Assembly: GCA_900660155.1 (NCBI GenBank)
Contig: CABFPE010000021.1
Coordinates: 1,176,338 to 1,240,337, forward strand
DNA length: 64,000 nucleotides
From: Hofstenia miamia
Lineage: Eukaryota; Xenacoelomorpha; Acoela; Hofsteniidae
Direction: 5' to 3'
Shown here: piece by piece, positions 12,153 through 23,687 of the stretch
Position numbering within the stretch: the first letter of the stretch is position 1
Layout of the letters: every line of letters begins with the position of its first letter
The notes under the pieces: generated by a model
Seen by the model: the letters and a program-made list of their open reading frames with translations, nothing else
Databases searched by the model: none
What the model was told of the DNA's origin: nothing
Translations under genes and position numbers: made by a program

Positions 12153-12563
12153 ATGCTTCTATCAAAGTCATTTAATTGGTGTATAAAAACTCTAAACTTT
12201 GCACAAAAGCATGACGAAGCATCAGTATATCATACTAAATATAAAATATTACCTCCGTTGCCGTTCTGTCAAATTTATCTGCATATGCTATCTATCTTAT
12301 TTAAATTGAAATCTCTACAAACATCTCTCCTTTTCCTTAATGATTATATTAAATTAAATGAGCGATCGCAAAAATTTTTGTGTTTAGATAAAAATTATAA
12401 TGGCTTTCATCACATATCAATTAAATTGTGGAATAATTTAGATTATGAAACGCAAATAGAAAAAAACTATAAAAAGTTTAGAAAAAAATTGAAACAATTT
12501 CTTCTAATAAAACAGTATACATTAGGGGACGGTAATGCATGCGAAACATACATCCAACATTGA
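12153..12563 (+). pseudogene. LINE ORF2 C-terminal fragment
   Basis: 136 codons in a frame different from the reverse transcriptase fragment. The end region IKLWNNLDYETQIEKNYKKF is the W..L......F...L tail common to CR1/jockey-like LINE ORF2 proteins. The minus-strand copy at 28556-28650 repeats it as KLDYESRSETYYKKF. The function of this tail is not well defined. It follows the thumb and often helps bind RNA. The stop at 12561-12563 probably is the true ORF2 end. Confidence 0.75.
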
Positions 12564-12720
12564 GCACCTACACAAACATTCACACAAACATTGATTATAT
12601 TATTATATATTGTACATATTAATTTCTAGTTAATTATTTGTTTATGTTTTATTTTTTTTGTCATGTGTTAGTTTGTAAATTTTTGTAAACATATATTGCG
12701 CAATAAATTTGTCTGACTCT

Positions 12721-13950
12721 TTCCAATGCAAAAAATCCTAATATTTAGTACAATATACAGTAATTTGCTAAAGATGAACATGGTAACGTTCGAACTAGTT
12801 CACCGATTTATTAAATGCTACTGTAATTATGTAAACATTAGTGTTTGGTGGTACATGTCCCGTTACTGGTGTCATTCCAGAACTCTTGGAACTGGTGACA
12901 TGGCCCAAGAACAAAAACAAACCATGCGACTTTAGCGATATCATCTTTTCCATTTTAACCTTGATTAATTTCAGTAACATTTGCGCTTATATTGGATTAT
13001 ATTTGTTATTATATATTTGCTAAACAAAAACATGACTAATATCTCTATGCAGTGTTCAATTTGGTAATAATGCGGAATTGAACCCAAAATATGCATTCGT
13101 GATGCGGACCAAATATTACGTAACTGAAGAGGAACCGCGACTAAAAAATTTAGCATGGGATGGGCCCAGTGCTGGATCAGTAAAGAAATGTATGATCCCG
13201 CTTTATCAAGTACATACACATGTGATTATACAAATATAAATCCTTATCGAACTTGTTTTCATTTACGGAAGCTGTTTGGATTACTTAGTTGTTTCTTTAA
13301 TAATGTGAAAAATCAACACATTATACAAATCCAAAAACAAGAAAATTCAAATTGTAAGGCATTCTATAAAAGCAATAAAGGAATTTAGTAATGTTATGTT
13401 ACAAAATTGCTTAATGATTAGAATATGGATACATTAAAAATTATTAAGAATTGTTGGAATATATCTAATAAATTTATAATGGTAACAAATAGTAACTAAG
13501 TGTTCATTTCAATACATAAAAAAATTTTATGCATAATTGATTATTATGTTAATAAATCAGCATAAAGACGAAGTTTTAGAGAGTATGTGTCAAGGCTCTT
13601 ATTTGTGTATAATAACTTAACATAGAAATCAAATCAAATTACAAAATTTTATAAAATTGAGGAATACAGTAACACTGTAAGAAAATGCAAGTTGACTGAA
13701 AAAATTAAGTTGCAAACTTTGAAATTGTGGTATTCAGATTTCTATTGAAATTACAAAAAAATTCACTGCCTGGTTCCCTCACTTTAAGAACTAATGAGTA
13801 TGAAACATTAGCCATAGGATGGCATATTAACTGCTATTTAAACAATTTTTCAAGAGAATTACATAATTTTTTTATTAAAGATAAATTCTTTCTATCAAAT
13901 AGAGAATTGCAAATTATTATTTGTAACATTTTCTAAGACAACATATATAT
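12721..13950. other. no gene; one imperfect hairpin
   Basis: A stretch around 12852-12905 holds CATGTC at one side and GACATG at the other, with TTCCAG and TTGGAA inside, giving a weak hairpin. Several ORFs of 60-80 codons show no recognisable domain. Confidence 0.35.
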
Positions 13951-14674
13951 AGAGGAGTTCGCACACTATGATTTAAGGTGAAACATATATTCTGAGGTCG
14001 TATTTTTTGAAGTAAATAATCATTTGTATCAACTAGAACCATCAGAATGAAAATATAATGAATATTAAAGAAAACATTTTTATGCATAATTTACGCTAAT
14101 TTAGATATAAAATCGCCACCACATTAAAAATGTGACTTTTTGGAAATATACACAATGTTTCATAATGAGGTGAAACTAATAAACTGTAGTTAGCTATTTA
14201 GAAAGCTCGCTTTTCATAAGAAACGCGGTCTTCTATTTGCTTTCTATCCATGAGGCTTTTTAATAGCACTGAATTCCTTTGTTTGAATTTTTCATTTCTC
14301 ACAAATATTGCCCTTTTATAAACAAGTCTTCTATTATCTGACACCTGACACTGAACTAAAGTTTTTGAGTAAACAGTACTGGCATCATCTCTCTTCGCTT
14401 TGCAGAAATACCACTTAAAGCCTTTTCTTTTTTTTCTTGAATTTTTGGATTTTTACCATGACTTCACTGGACAGCTAAAAATCAAAATGGTAAAGTTGTT
14501 CACAAGTTTTCGGTAAGAAATGATAAATTAGAAAACAGATTGTTATTGATATAGAAATAGCAAGTTTCCTTGTAAAAAACCTAAGAAAGTGACGGTTACT
14601 AGGCAGATGCGTACGCACGATTTTCTTAAGAGCGACATGAGTAAGAAGAAGGGGGCGGGGTGCGAAGCTCCTCT
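13951..14674. mobile_element. ~720 bp element with short inverted ends
   Basis: AGAGGAGTTCGCAC (13951-13964) is matched inverted by GTGCGAAGCTCCTCT (14660-14674), with one extra base. ATAT borders both sides. The interior holds one coding-like frame on the minus strand (see 14205-14450). I suggest a DNA transposon or a non-autonomous derivative. The inverted ends are short, so chance cannot be excluded. Confidence 0.45.
14205..14450 (-). pseudogene. unrecognised basic protein fragment inside the inverted-end element
   Basis: The minus strand reads about 80 codons. It starts lysine/arginine-rich (SRKKRKGFKWYFCKAKRDD), continues VSDNRRLVYKRAIF and ends MDRKQIEDRVSYEKRAF before a stop. Its charged, low-complexity-free composition looks like real coding sequence and not a chance ORF. 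I recognise no family. It has no obvious start codon, so it could be a 3' exon or the C-terminus of a transposase. Confidence 0.3.
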
Positions 14675-16851
14675 ATATTTCCAATTATTCAAAAAATGCA
14701 CTCTAGAAATCTAAAAATTCTCACATTGATTTAACGAATCGAAATCATTGTATAAATGGGATATTCCACTCCACCATGTCCCCGTTGCGTTCGGCATTGT
14801 TTGAGGCGTTGCTAGCGACAAATAGTTTGGCATTGGCTTATAGAGAAGAAAAATTGCCCAACGTTGGGTATTCCAATGACTTTTTTGTTTAAGGTCAGAA
14901 TTTTGACATTTCAGAATAGATTTTCTACATCCAGAAATCCACTAAAATTTTCTACAATAACCAGCATATAACATTACACAATGGGTTCTTGATTCCAATT
15001 ATCCATTCCTGCAGAACTGTAACATGTTTCAAAAGTCGATTTTTGAAATTGTAGTTTAAAATAATATTGAAAAGTTTTGCTGAGTAATCAATTTTTTTCA
15101 AAGTGAAATTTATGAATTCTCAAAAATCAGGGATATACCTGAGTGCGTGTGTTTTCTCAATTCATGTCAAAAGATTTTGATGAATTTTGGTATTAATTGA
15201 TATTGATGAGGTGTTTAAATTCAAACCTGAATCTATTTTAATCAAAATCATTTTTCATTTCTGACGCAAAAATGAAAGATTATGCCGCCTCTCAAGATTC
15301 TATCTTATGAATAACGAAGGATTTTATTAAATAATGATACTTTAATTGGTCATGACACTGACATCGCTGTTGGCGCATTCTTAATTTACTAGTAGTTAAA
15401 AAAATTAGATCCTATTGAGAATTAGATTCCTTGAAGTCTGACTTAACTTGGGTTTTGCAAGTACGACATATTTCTTATTTTAGTATTTTTATTATTGGAG
15501 TTGAGTGGAGTCGGATTTCGAATCGCGAGCTTTGTCTACGCACTAGGCCTATCAATAACATACATGTAAAGTCACTATTTCATAATCAATTGTTTTACCA
15601 TTATGAAAAAATATATTCTAGCATTTACGTTTGTAATTAGATAAAAATTAGTAATTAATAAACATAGTAGATATATCAACCAACCAATGCTGATTAAATT
15701 CAAGAAAGCAGGACCTGTCAACCATTTTTTAGTAAATGTATGAATGATAAGAAAGTGAAACTCTTTATGCTAAAAAAACTGTTAAATCTTACAAACTAAC
15801 GTCAACCAATTGGAACACATTAATGCTAGTTATGATAGGGGGATAGGTCAACCCTACCCGGCCCGTGGGTCGGAACAATGATTATACACGTCGGGTTGCG
15901 TGTCTTACTAAGACTAAGAATTTAGGGAAAAATTTATGACATTTGAATATTTGAAATTCTTAAAAATTTTTGGAATTTTCAGTGTCCTAGTAGTAGTAGT
16001 AAAAGACATTAATTGCAAATCGTAATAGCATAATGAAATATATTACAAAAATATATAAAAACATATTAGGTCCATAGGTTTAATGATTCCCATAGATAAT
16101 TTTAAATCTTTTTAATTATGCTATCTTCCTATATAATGTTTATCTTATTATTCTTGTGATTATTATTAGCTATTTTATTAAATTAAAAATTTATTGACCA
16201 TTGCAGGCGTAAATTCCTCACAAAACGTTCTCATCGTTTCTTAGAAACCGTGTAGTAAGCAAAGAAGGGATATAAGACTCCTGAAATCAGCATAGCACTT
16301 TTTATGCAACATTTCATAATCACTTCATAGAAATATCGGGAGAATGTTAAGGTCTTTTAGCCTCTTGAAGTAGTCGGATGTAAATTTAATCCAGACAAGA
16401 CGTTGTTTTGAAACTTTACGAACCGTTTTATGTAGCCTTCGCATAGATACCAAATAATTGAAGCGTACATGAGAATGGAAAGAACATACATAAAGATTAT
16501 TTTAAGGTGAATGGATAATGTGTAAGGAATGTTTCATTTTATTACTAAAAATTTCTTCTGGGCTTTTGGAAGTCGATATCGAATAGGTTTAAATCAACAA
16601 ATATTTTCAGCACCTAAAACACCTGTTCCAAAACCTATTTAAAATAGACAGGTTTGCGATTTGTGAATAAAATAGTTTTATTGATACTTTTATGCTACAA
16701 TATTTTGTGGATCGAGTCGGCTGGCTCGTTTGCCGTTCATTCGCTAAACAAGATGTTCAACTACAATGGGCCATGAAAAATGTCTTTATATTTGTAGTCG
16801 TAGAAAGGTTTTTCTATTAAAAAATTATATATATATGTATATATATATATA
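14675..16851. other. AT-rich DNA with few features
   Basis: Contains a possible tRNA-derived SINE head at 15500-15560, a GC-richer patch at 15838-15900 (ctacccggcccgtgggtcgg) and a (TA)n run at 16825-16851. No gene seen. Confidence 0.4.
15500..15560 (-). repeat. possible tRNA-derived SINE head
   Basis: On the minus strand TAGGCCTAGTGCGTAGAC resembles an RNA polymerase III A box. About 14 bases later CGATTCGAAATCC resembles a B box. The A-to-B spacing is at the short end of normal and there is no foldable tRNA, so a decayed SINE is likelier than a tRNA gene. Confidence 0.35.
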
Positions 16852-16963
16852 CAGGGTGCTTCAGAATTAATAACCCCTCTTTGACTATGAAAATTCCCCG
16901 CAAACCGAAACAATAAATCGACAAGAATACAAAATTGTATTTTCTATATAATAAAAAACATAT

Positions 16964-18034
16964 TTATTCAACATAACCACCATTTGAGTTAATACATGCT
17001 AAACAACGATCAACAAAATTATCTACATTATTTTGGAACATTTGCACGGGAATGGATTGGATTTCATGGCGAATTTTTTCTTCTAGGTCATCAATATCTT
17101 GAATGGTGTAAAAATAAACTTTTTCCCGTAGGTACCCCCATAAGAAATAATCGCAGATTGTCAAATCAGGTGATCTTGCTGGGTAATGTGCCAAAGAGCC
17201 CCCTCTACCAATGCAGCGGTTATTAAACTTGTAATTTAAATACTCTCTGACAGGTGGTCCAAAATGAGCTGGAGCTCCATCAAGTTGAAATATCAAGTTT
17301 CTTCTATGGCGGTAATATGGCCAGACATCTTCCTAAAGAATAGTAAGGAAAAATTCACTATTAACTGAATGGCGATACGTTCGAAAACAAACTAAGCCAC
17401 CATGACCACATGCTGCAAAAACACCAATGGAAGGAGAATTAACCTTCTTGGGAATAATGATAGTANNNNNNNNNNNNNNNNNNNNNNNNNNNNNNNNGAT
17501 TTTCTTCCCCATAAAAGAATGCATTATGCAAGTTCACATGACCATTGACATGAAAATTAGCTTCATCTGAAAAAATAATGCGATGAGTAAAGTTAGGATT
17601 ATTTTCAACTTGAGTTAAAACGAAATGGCAAAAATTTAATCGTGCTTCAAAATCTTGTGGCTTCAGTTCTGTTTCTTTTGAGGTTTCCATTTTTTGATGT
17701 GACTTTTTTTAATCGCTCTATTGATACTGGATATAGATACATTTAATTGACTAGACAATTTTCTTTGTGATGTTCCTGGTTGGTCTGCGATTATTTTTTT
17801 AATTTTTTCAATGGTATCATCACCACTAGCGGAAGTTCGAACACCTTGACCTGGCCTGTTTTTGTTTAAGTAACCCAATTAATTTTTCTTTTCTTTCCAA
17901 CGTTTAATTTGTTGAGTATCAGGAACTGGAGTGCCATATTTCTGCTTATACTGTCGAGCAGCTTCTTTCAAATTTCCAGAAGTTACAGCCCATGAAATAG
18001 CATAAACTTTCTGTTCATTTGTGTAATTCATCAT
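16964..18034 (-). pseudogene. mariner-family transposase, broken
   Basis: The gene starts at ATG-ATG (18034). Parts in order: an N-terminal helix-turn-helix (NEQKVYAISWAV, EAARQYKQKYGTPVP), the GRP-like linker (NKNRPGQGVRTSASGDD), a second helix-turn-helix (TSQRKLSSQLNVSISSINRA), then the catalytic region. The catalytic acids are visible: FSDEANFHVNGHVNLHN, FQLDGAPAHFG and ARSPDLTICDYFLWGYL. Thirty-seven residues lie between the second and third aspartates, so this is DD37D spacing. The product would cut and join transposon ends at TA. This copy has an in-frame TAA after WKEKKN (about 17879-17881), a frame change near 17690 and a 32-base N run, so the true number of lesions is uncertain. Confidence 0.93.
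17466..17497. other. 32-base run of N
   Basis: Unknown sequence inside the mariner transposase gene. Confidence 0.99.
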
Positions 18035-18185
18035 GTGACTTTATTGATAAATCAGAACTAATATTGCAGTCAAAATGAATTTGTTTAAAAATATTTAATG
18101 AATATATTTTGACTTTTCATAGATTTTTGTTATCAGTGATTTGTTATATCTCAAAGAGAGGTTATTAATTCTGAAACACCCTGTA

Positions 18186-20034
18186 TATATATATGGCATT
18201 TTTTTAACACGTTTAGATTTTTTGCTACAGCAGAATGTTTTATAACAGCAAAATCTCCCAATTTCGACATTAGGAAAACCAGTTTCTTCATATTTGTATG
18301 CTGGAATTACGAACTAAGACAGAAAGCCTATGTACGAGTATCTGCTCTGCCCCAAAGGCCCTACTCTTATCATTCTTAGTGAAAGCTTTATCAAACTCTG
18401 TCGAACTGGAATCCTTTTCAGAAAGATTCATGGGCCTGTAGGACCAGGCAAAGAAACACAATGGGGAACAGGTCTAATCGCCGATGAAATATTTGGTGGA
18501 TATGAAATGATATTTTATTCATACCCATCAATAACAGTAGTGCAAAAATAATAGTCATTCGAACTATGTATTTGTTTTCTCCAAATCATTAGAATCACGA
18601 ACGACATCTTTCCTTTACCATTCTTCCATCTTGATAAATTTCTGCTACATGACGTACAAATGAAATATAGAGCCCAAGATATATCTTGATCTCCTATCGA
18701 AATCCCGAAATATTATCTATATAGAGTCTTGCGTGTTTCTATTTATAGACATTATTCTGCTATTGTTTTGTCATTTAGAAATTATGCTGTTCTCTTGTCA
18801 TTTGTAAGACATGCTGGATAGCAATTGATAGCATAACAAGACAAAACTTCTATTGTCTGAATGTGTCTTGCATTATGAAGTTAGAGAAAACTCATTGTTC
18901 ACGTAATCAAGATATTTTAATAACATATTTATGGGAAGATACCAGACGTAGTAATCAAGCTTTCAGACGACTGACTATCAGTTAATTAAACAATTATCAA
19001 GTTTATTTGCAATATATATTCCCTGAACATGTTTTTATGAATTTTGGACAGCAGCTTGGGATTCAAAAACACCATCAAAAGATGCTTACTACTGATGAAA
19101 AAGTGGGAATAGTGTTTGATGAAAAAATCAATTTTATAAAAAAACTAGACGTCAGGCGCAAATATTAAGTTTAGATTCGATATTGCAACAATCAAATGCA
19201 TCCCTTCCACTTCACTGATACTCTGTAACAAAAACATTGTACTCCACTTGACTGGCCTCAATCCGGATTGAAATTTCGAATGCTCGTAGGGCTCTAGATT
19301 TAACCTTAACCAACCTCGGAATTTTTGAAAATTTTTTATCATCCTGGAAAAATTTTGTAAATGTTTATAACTCAAAAGCTCATGAAAATATCCACAAAAT
19401 TAAAGCACCACCAGATAAAGGAGTGTTTTTTTCTCAAACAATGATCTGGTGCTGTTCCATTGAAGCAACGTGTGACATTGCGCAAGGCACTTCTCAATGG
19501 GGTTGGCTGTTTATCTATATATCAAGAAACAGTTAAAGTTCTTTGTTGATCTCATGGATTTAAATTTATATTTACCTGCACAATAGGTTTAAAGAAATTT
19601 TAAATGTTCAATGAAAATTTGTGTTAACCTTTTCAAATACCTTAAACACACGAGGACACTTTAGTTTGAATTTTCAACACTGTATTGAAGCAAGGTGGCA
19701 AATAGATGTGTCGAAACTACAAACTTCACGATTTCTAAACTTCCTAACGAGCTCGAAGAAAATTTTTTCATAAATGTACAAAAACGGTTTGTCCTATTAA
19801 ATGGACACCAGACTGTTTAGGGATAAGTGAATAGTTTCTAAACTATTTGTAAAAATTACAGTATGAGAATAAAAATTTTTGTGAGCAACATTGCCATTGA
19901 AAAAGTTATCCGATTAAATAAAAATTCATTATCTAAGCTACGTTTCATTTTTTTCTTCTTCAATTCTAATTCAAAACATAACTTTTCTTCTTTAAGCAGC
20001 CAATGAAATTGTTTATGCCGATTTATTCTTGAAA
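18186..20034. other. no gene recognised
   Basis: ORFs at 18330-18551 (plus) and 19145-19375 (minus) show no known motif. A patch at 19380-19510 (tctggtgctgttccattgaagc...) has less biased base use and may be old transposon DNA. Confidence 0.4.
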
Positions 20035-20223
20035 ATGGTGAGAATATATTTGGTAGCTTTTGTCTTCATCTCTTTAGCTTTGATTCATCATGCCTCTTCC
20101 TTTAATGCCAAAAGAGCCGCAAAAGATTTGGACTGTCCTACATATGTGGACTGCTTACTTCAGAACGAGATCATAAAACGAGGTAGAGAGAAAACGTATT
20201 ATCCAATAGTGTGGAGATTTTAA
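20035..20223 (+). CDS. candidate small secreted peptide precursor (neuropeptide-like), 62 aa
   Basis: From ATG at 20035 the ORF runs 62 codons. Residues 1-22 form a classic signal peptide: charged start (MVRIY), a hydrophobic core (LVAFVFISLALI) and a small-residue cut region (HHASS). After it come two lysine-arginine pairs (residues 26-27 and 48-49). They enclose a 20-residue peptide with the ring CPTYVDC, two cysteines five residues apart. The tail after the second pair ends in WRF without a glycine for amidation. This layout fits a prohormone cut by furin/PC-type enzymes, with a small disulfide loop like those of cardioactive or calcitonin-type peptides, but I recognise no named family. 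A splice donor (GAG/GTAGAG near 20182) could truncate the last residues. An ATTAAA lies about 50 bases downstream. A chance ORF remains possible. Confidence 0.4.
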   Translation: MVRIYLVAFVFISLALIHHASSFNAKRAAKDLDCPTYVDCLLQNEIIKRGREKTYYPIVWRF

Positions 20224-20780
20224 GAAGCTGGCGTTCTGGTTTGTTTCAGTGTATATTCTTGATTTGCTGGAAATTAAATATTTATTGAAAAAAATTATGA
20301 TTTTCTAAGAAATTTATTCTTGTAGTTATAAAAAATCAATGTATATAGCAAATTAAATTTTTCATAACGTGCATTTATAAAATCTGTGTTTTAATTGACA
20401 TTAATCGTGACTTAATCTTAAAATAATAATAAGACGTTTTAGTTTGCATGATTATAATGATCATAAAAGAATTTAGTTGGATTATTGATTTACTAGCAAT
20501 TTTTTAGATTACAGTTCAACTGCTCATAAGCATACAAAGCAATAAATATTCAGGTGGTCGAATAGCTATTACGTGTTTAACATTTAGGAAGCGCATCGGA
20601 AAAATAGCGAAAGCTAGACCTTTTTCTGGTTTTTATAGATTATATGTTATGACAATTTTAGGTTTTAAGGCTATAGATCTCTAGTATTTAATACATTAGA
20701 TGAAAGATCTTAAGCAATCAAGATTGAGTTTTATTATATATATATATATATATATTACATCATAGTCTAAGTACATTTTT
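20224..20780. other. no gene; one (TA)n run
   Basis: Holds a TA repeat at 20734-20755 and otherwise AT-rich sequence that may include 3' UTR of the peptide ORF. Confidence 0.4.
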
Positions 20781-21000
20781 GACGGGGGAGAGGACAACTC
20801 AGTCGTGAACATATGAGTGACCAAAAGCGGGACAACATTTTATAAATACTAAAACAAAAGGTCTTAAAAAAGCATTTCCTTAAATTAGTTTTTAAAAATT
20901 TTTAATTTTTTGCTGAAAAATATTTTATTTAGCCAACCAAAACCAATTTCGAAAACCTGATGGCACACATTCCACCCTGTTTCCACTTGTGTACGCAAAT
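20781..21000. repeat. short non-autonomous transposon, copy A (degenerate)
   Basis: Aligns with copy B at 21599-21818 through AAGGTCTTA, AATTTTTAAT(T/A)TTTTGCTG, TTTAGCCAA, ATCAATTT-like, GAAAACCTGA and ACATTCCACC. The right end ACTTGTGTACGCAAATG is a worn form of copy B's CCTTGCGTACGCCACTG. The left end is poorly preserved. Confidence 0.7.
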
Positions 21001-21598
21001 GATCGACAAAACAAAATTTTTTTTAAATAGTAGCACATTGGGATGTATTTTTGAAGTAGAATAAATTTTTTAGTAAATTTCTAAAAAAATGGATAGTGAT
21101 ATTTCATGCTTAAATGAAATTTTAATTAAGAATCGTTAAACTAATAGAAGTAAACAAAGAACTTTTCAATAGTATTCGCCATATTCTGCGAGCCCCGATT
21201 ATTTAGAAGTTTATGGTTTTAACTTGTTTAAAATTTTCATTCTGTGAAACTTTGTTAATTTAGGTATATAAAGTAGTATTGTCTACAATTAATATTTAAG
21301 TTTCTAAGACTATTTACAGCTTGTTTATAATTACAAAATTTAAAGACTAACTGGCTAGGTCGTTCTGTGAAGATTACCGATTCCTTGCTAACTAAAATAA
21401 TTGAATTTCTTTGAAATAAAAAATTAATCCATTGACTAAATGAAATACGTTTTAATTATTATACCTAGATTATTTCTATTAACTTTGGTTTGGATATCGG
21501 AAAATTACATAATTTGATTTTAATATTGTGTTACTTACTAGGGTGGCCGGACGTCCTACTCTGTGCTGCTTCATTTTAGGAAATAGAAATACATCTGA

Positions 21599-21818
21599 CA
21601 GGGGCGTACGAAGGATTTTCTGACTGGGGTACATTTCAGTGTTGATCAAGTGAGTCACGAAAATTGGCGAAAATTAAATCTTAAAATTTCAATTCAGGGT
21701 CTTAACAATTTTTAATATTTTGCTGAAAATTTTTTTGATTTAGCCAATTAAAATCAATTTTGAAAACCTGACGGGACGGGGGACATTCCACCAAGTCTCT
21801 TCCTTGCGTACGCCACTG
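21599..21818. mobile_element. MITE, hAT-type ends, copy B (220 bp)
   Basis: Starts CAGGGGCGTACGAAGGA and ends TCCTTGCGTACGCCACTG, an inverted pair of about 17 bases. No coding capacity. The terminus CAGTGGCGTACG resembles the end of the hAT copy at 9686 (CAGTGGCGTGCG), which suggests a hAT enzyme moved it. No clear 8-base target duplication is seen. Confidence 0.7.
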
Positions 21819-23236
21819 TTCCAAAATTGTTGAAATTCAGGTTCAAATGATCAAACATCATCAATGGGCATACGGGGGATAGAATATTCGCTTTTTGGAA
21901 TTTTTTCATAAATTATGCAAATTAGCAATCTAAGATGGCTGTTGACACCCCTTAAAGACTAATATCTTTGCTGCATATTGATATTAAAACTACTGAAAAA
22001 TAGATATATGTTGACACTTTCTACTGTATGAGTGGAAAACATAATCTAACTGCAAACATGATTTTGAAAAAAAAACAAATTAATTGGCATGCTATAATTT
22101 TGGGGGATCATGGTTACACATAAATGACAATTAGTAAACTATTATAATTAGGGAGAACAAAATGTGACCAAAAATATTTAAAATGTAACATAAACTTTTC
22201 AAAATATCATTTTTAAAGACTTTTTCAAATTTAATTCAACAAATTGAATAATCAGCAGTTAGAGTACAATGGCAAATACATTTCAAAATTTTATGAACGA
22301 GAAATGTCTGTCTTTGAAGGTTATCTTCTCAAAACACAGCAATTGATTATTTTATAAACGACGTGGTACATTTTTAATCATGGCATTGCTTTCACAGCCA
22401 ATATATATCACCGTTCCATATCATCAAACATTGATAAGAACTCTGCATATTTTTTTTGCAAATGTATTTAGTTTCTTATAATACGTAAGTGCAATCTTAG
22501 ACATTTTGTAAAATAAAGTAAAAAATATTTTTAAATATAATCATAATAATACTCCGTTGTGCCAATAAACAGCAGTTCTAAAACAACAAATGGTCCAATT
22601 TTATGTTAGTCAAGTTTTGGAATTCCAAACAAACTGTTGACTGACTGCAGATATAGACAAGCAGACACGGCCAAAATTTATAAGACCTTTCTAAGTGTGA
22701 CCTAAAAGCCTAGTTCTTTGAAATATGACATTTATATGACTTTATATGACTTTATGACTTAATGGTGGCTCTGGTTATAATAAGAATCAAAATTCAAAGT
22801 GTTATGAATAAGTGTGCAAAATCTGGATACATATTTTTGAAAACTTTGATTTATTGCGCAACAAACTTTGCATTACACTGAGAAATAAAGCTAAAGTTTA
22901 GATATTATCCATACAAACAAGATCGAAGTGGAGTAATCGATATGAGGCTTCTGATATACTAATATCATTTGAAAGCACACTTGCATCCCTGTGCAGAAAT
23001 CTAAATTTTAGAAAAAGGCATTCAAGGATCAAACACGATGCTAACGATAATTTTTAGGGTCTCAAGTTTTAACAAGGTTCAGGAAACGCCAAGTACGGGC
23101 TGTTTACGCTACATATCATTAAGTATGAAAATAAATCATAAACTAAGCATATTTTACAACATATTTCTGATAGAAAACCAAAATTGAAAACTTTTGAAAA
23201 ACTTAGTCTCGAGCTGTATATCTACTACCTTAAGAA
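21819..23236. other. no gene; short tandem repeat
   Basis: At about 22730-22760 the word ATATGACTTT is repeated about three times. Nothing else is recognised. Confidence 0.45.
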
Positions 23237-23310
23237 TTACTTTATATATATATATATATATATATATACAATTATATATTTATATATATAGAAATATATA
23301 TTATATATAT
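23237..23310. repeat. (TA)n microsatellite
   Basis: Interrupted TA repeat. The open frame across it is an artefact of low complexity. Confidence 0.95.
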
Positions 23311-23374
23311 AAACTATGTATATGTTTCAACTCCTCACTCCTTATTTCTCATCATTTTAAATTTTGTTTAGCGG

Positions 23375-23600
23375 TGCGTGACTGTTTGGGGTGCAATTAC
23401 ACCCCAAGCAAGGTTTACTTAAATATTTCTTGCAAAATATTGCAGTTACACAAATGAAATTCTATGACTTTTCACTGAACAAAGAAACCTTTCAAATGGA
23501 AAAAAAATTTCAGGTTCAATTTGCATAAAGTATTCTCTTGCGAAAATTTATAGTTCTGACTGCTTGGAGTGCACATGCACCCCAACATCTAGGTGCTGGT
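23375..23600. repeat. two direct copies of a palindromic GGGGTGCA...ACCCC unit
   Basis: TTGGGGTGCAATTACACCCC near 23382-23406 and TTGGAGTGCACATGCACCCC near 23563-23584 are each near-perfect hairpins. They share the flank (C/G)TGACTG(T/C)TT before and AA after. About 180 bases separate them, in the same orientation. The function is unknown. Confidence 0.55.
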
Positions 23601-23687
23601 TTAAAAAATATACTAACAAAATGATCAAGATACTTATATATGAATGTATTTATATCTGATATATTATATATACAAATAACTAAACAA

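Larger units (their letters stand above)
11200..12720 (+). mobile_element. decayed LINE (non-LTR retrotransposon), reverse transcriptase part
   Basis: The plus strand carries a 5'-truncated LINE. In order it shows a fingers block with NYRPICITHPFCKLLQ, QFGFRAGHSTQEAI (about 11338-11375), LLD.SKAFNSMSFDIL (motif A area), then the open frame 11540-12028 and the C-terminal frame 12153-12563. No poly-A tail is seen. The 3' end lies near CAATAAATTTGTCTGACTC at about 12700-12720. A related, shorter copy lies on the minus strand at 28490-29220. The element is inactive: frames change and stops occur in several places. Confidence 0.85.
16852..18183 (-). mobile_element. mariner-type transposon (DD37D-like), ~1.33 kb, both ends present
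   Basis: The left end CAGGGTGCTTCAGAATTAAT and the inverted right end CAGGGTGTTTCAGAATTAAT match for about 30 bases. TA dinucleotides flank both sides (16850-16851, 18184-18185) and lie in (TA)n repeats. One transposase gene fills the element on the minus strand. A 32-base N run (17466-17497) hides part of it. Sharp inverted ends suggest a younger insertion than the mariner at 20-1785. Confidence 0.95.

Noticed and set aside
12852-12905. microRNA-like hairpin
   Set aside because: The arms pair only in short blocks with large unpaired parts, not the continuous stem of a microRNA precursor.
15500-15560. tRNA gene
   Set aside because: A and B box words are present but no acceptor stem or cloverleaf can be formed, so it is listed only as a possible SINE head.
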